From NCBI RefSeq assembly GCF_029626235.1, contig NZ_JARUBO010000005.1:6420001-6484000 (forward strand): a DNA stretch of 64,000 nt, in the 5' to 3' direction. Made by a program: the position numbers and the translations under genes. Position 1 is the first letter of the stretch. Each line of letters opens with the position of its first letter. Below, one piece after another: positions 62,331-64,000 of this stretch. This DNA is from Micromonospora sp. WMMD1120. GTDB taxonomy: Bacteria; Actinomycetota; Actinomycetes; Mycobacteriales; Micromonosporaceae. Below the pieces are notes generated by a model that was not told where the DNA came from, searched no databases, and was given only the letters and a program-made list of their open reading frames with translations.

Positions 62331-63836
62331 TCACTCCTCCTCGGCGAACACCACCTCGCGACGCCGCTTGATGGCCGGGAGGACGGCGACGACGAGCGCG
62401 GCCACCGCCAGGGCGAGGAACACCGCGGAGATGGGACGGGTCAGGAAGACCGACGTGTCTCCCCGGGAGATGATGAGCGCCCGCCGCAGGTGCTCCTCCA
62501 GCAGCGGGCCGAGGACGAAGCCGAGCAGCAGCGGCGCCGGCTCGCAGCCACACTTGATCAGGACGTAGCCCAGGATGCCGAAGAACGCGATCGCGTAGAC
62601 GTCGTACGCGTTGAGGCTCAGCGAGTAGGTGCCGATCGCCGCGAACAGGATGATCATCGGGAACAGCACCTGGTACGGAATCCGCAGCATGCGCACCCAC
62701 ATGCCGATCAGCGGCAGATTCAGCAGCAGGAGCAGCACGTTGCCGATCCACATCGACGCGATGAGACCCCAGAACAGCGCCGGCTCGTCGGTGATCACGT
62801 TCGGGCCGGGCGTGATGCCCTGCACGATGAACGCGCCGACCATCAGCGCCATCACCGGGTGCGCGGGCAGACCCAACGTGAGCAGCGGGATGAACGACGT
62901 CTGCGCGGCGGCGTTGTTCGCCGACTCGGGGCCCGCGACGCCCTCGATCGCTCCGTGCCCGAACTCCTGCGGCCGCTTGGAGACCCGCTTCTCCACCGCG
63001 TACGAGGTGAACGACGCCAGCACGTGACCACCGCCGGGCAGGACGCCGAGCGCCGAGCCGATGCCGGTTCCCCGCAGGATCGGAGCGACGGACCGACGCC
63101 GTTCCTCGCGGGTCGGCCAGAGGTTCGTCACCTTGCTGACGATCGCCGAACGGGTGTGCTCGTTCTCCAGGTTCCGCAGGATCTCGGCCACCCCGAACAT
63201 GCCGACGGCCACCGACACGAAGTCGATCCCGCCGTACAGCTCGCGCTGGTCGAACACGAAGCGGGGCGTGCCGGTGTAGATGTCCTGGCCGACGGTGCCG
63301 AGCAGGACGCCGAGCGCGATCATCGCCAGGGCCTTGAGCGCCGACCCCCGGGCCAACGCGATCGAGACCACCAGGCCGAACAGCACGAGCGAGAAATAGT
63401 CGGCCGGGCCGAACCTCAACGCGACGTCGGCCAGCGGTGGGGCCGCGACGGCCAGCACGACGGTCGCCACGGTGCCCGCGATGAAGGACCCGATCGCGGC
63501 GACGGCCAGCGCCGCGCCCGCCCGGCCCTTGCGGGCCATCTCGTGGCCGTCCAGCGCGGTGACCGCCGCCGAGGACTCACCGGGCAGGTTGATCAGGATG
63601 GCGGTCGTCGACCCGCCGTACTGCGCGCCGTAGTAGATGCCGGCCAGCATGATCAGCGCCGTCACCGGCTCGAAGCTGAACGTGATCGGCAACAGCATCG
63701 CCACCGTCGCCGTCGGCCCGATGCCGGGCAGCACGCCGACCGCCGTCCCGAGCAGCACACCCACGAAGCAGTAGAGGACGTTCTGGACCAGGAACGCGGT
63801 CGAGAAGCCGAGCGCGAGATTGTCGAGGAGTTCCAT
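62331..63836 (-). CDS. tctA: Tripartite tricarboxylate transporter, large membrane subunit TctA
   Basis: 501 aa, very hydrophobic with about 10-12 membrane helices. The hallmark segments VLPGIGPTATVAMLLP (near residue 40) and QYGGSTTAILINLPGESS (near residue 73), plus the duplicate-half motif GVLPGGGHVLASF, identify the TctA family (DUF112). With TctB and a periplasmic TctC protein it imports carboxylates such as citrate using an ion gradient. It follows tctB on the minus strand with a 17-bp gap; the tctC gene would lie outside the window. The last ten residues RRREVVFAEEE are cytoplasmic and charged. Length is normal for the family. Confidence 0.96.
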   Translation of the reverse strand: MELLDNLALGFSTAFLVQNVLYCFVGVLLGTAVGVLPGIGPTATVAMLLPITFSFEPVTALIMLAGIYYGAQYGGSTTAILINLPGESSAAVTALDGHEMARKGRAGAALAVAAIGSFIAGTVATVVLAVAAPPLADVALRFGPADYFSLVLFGLVVSIALARGSALKALAMIALGVLLGTVGQDIYTGTPRFVFDQRELYGGIDFVSVAVGMFGVAEILRNLENEHTRSAIVSKVTNLWPTREERRRSVAPILRGTGIGSALGVLPGGGHVLASFTSYAVEKRVSKRPQEFGHGAIEGVAGPESANNAAAQTSFIPLLTLGLPAHPVMALMVGAFIVQGITPGPNVITDEPALFWGLIASMWIGNVLLLLLNLPLIGMWVRMLRIPYQVLFPMIILFAAIGTYSLSLNAYDVYAIAFFGILGYVLIKCGCEPAPLLLGFVLGPLLEEHLRRALIISRGDTSVFLTRPISAVFLALAVAALVVAVLPAIKRRREVVFAEEE

Positions 63837-63853
63837 GTCTCAATCCGGCCGCG

Positions 63854-64000
63854 TCAGAGCCCGAGCCAGGGGCCCCAGAGCGGGATCCGCAGCTGAAGTC
63901 CGACGATGAAGATGAGCGTGCTGGCCACCGTCAGCCCGGCGGCCACGGCCAGTGCGGTGCGCAGCCGTACGCGCGCGCTGGCCAGGGTGGTGAGCAGGGC
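63854..64000 (-). CDS. tctB: TctB small membrane subunit, C-terminal end (partial)
   Basis: Only the last 48 residues and the stop codon are in the window. They contain a hydrophobic helix (ALAVAAGLTVASTLIFIVGL) followed by the short tail RIPLWGPWLGL, typical of the C-terminus of TctB/DUF1468 proteins. The position directly upstream of tctA supports the call. The start lies beyond base 64000. Confidence 0.85.
   Translation of the reverse strand, partial: ALLTTLASARVRLRTALAVAAGLTVASTLIFIVGLQLRIPLWGPWLGL

Noticed and set aside
60780..63896. A 1,038-residue plus-strand frame over the two-component genes and tctA
   Set aside because: It is out of frame with the kinase and antisense to tctA, both of which have clear family motifs.

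Overview
The window is very GC-rich actinobacterial DNA, and codon choice together with the neighbouring gene types suggests a Micromonospora-like actinomycete (inference; there is no rRNA gene here to prove it). About 56 kb of the 64 kb is one edge of a large trans-acyltransferase (trans-AT) modular polyketide synthase (PKS) cluster. It contains 14 ketosynthase (KS) domains and no AT domain inside any module. The only AT is a discrete malonyl-type AT fused to an FMN enoyl reductase.

The biosynthetic genes all lie on the minus strand and read from right to left: phosphopantetheinyl transferase (55912-55097), AT-ER fusion (55100-52749), alpha/beta hydrolase (52752-51937), SAM methyltransferase (51900-51064), then five PKS genes here called A (51052-37493), B (37496-24750), C (24753-13411), D (13414-1691) and E (1701 to beyond base 1). 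Six junctions are overlaps: five of 4 bp (ATGA or GTGA) and one of 11 bp at D/E. The run therefore looks like one translationally coupled operon fired from the 55.9-56.2 kb intergenic region. The PPTase activates the 15 intact carrier proteins, the AT-ER loads malonyl units and can reduce enoyl intermediates in trans, and the hydrolase and methyltransferase are candidates for editing or release and for tailoring.

Module order as read: M1 (ACP-ACP)-KS0-cMT-ACP; M2 KS-KR-ACP; M3 KS-DH-KR-ACP; M4 KS//DH*-ACP (split A/B); M5 KS-KR-ACP; M6 KS-KR-cMT-ACP; M7 KS-DH//KR-ACP (split B/C); M8 KS-KR-ACP; M9 KS-DH-KR-ACP; M10 KS//DH*-ACP (split C/D); M11 KS-DH-KR-ACP; M12 KS-ACP; M13 KS-ACP-KR; M14 KS... 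(gene E, runs off the window). KS sequences pair up according to the chemistry of the preceding module, as expected for trans-AT systems. The line shows internal duplication: a block spanning the C/D junction recurs at the A/B junction about 24.08 kb away, with a 624-bp stretch differing at one base. The KSs of M3, M6, M9 and M12, exactly one per protein and every third module, carry an inserted carrier-protein-like segment without the phosphopantetheine serine. I do not recognise the product, and no thioesterase, NRPS or beta-branching cassette is visible; the cluster continues past base 1.

To the right of the cluster edge are genes that look unrelated: a secreted S15-family peptidase (56259-58160, divergent from the PKS operon), a polytopic membrane protein (59243-58122), an operon of a membrane-anchored PAF-acetylhydrolase-like protein with a lost nucleophile, a NarL-type histidine kinase and its response regulator (59373-62310), and the tctA gene with the end of tctB of a tripartite tricarboxylate transporter (63836-62331, 64000-63854).
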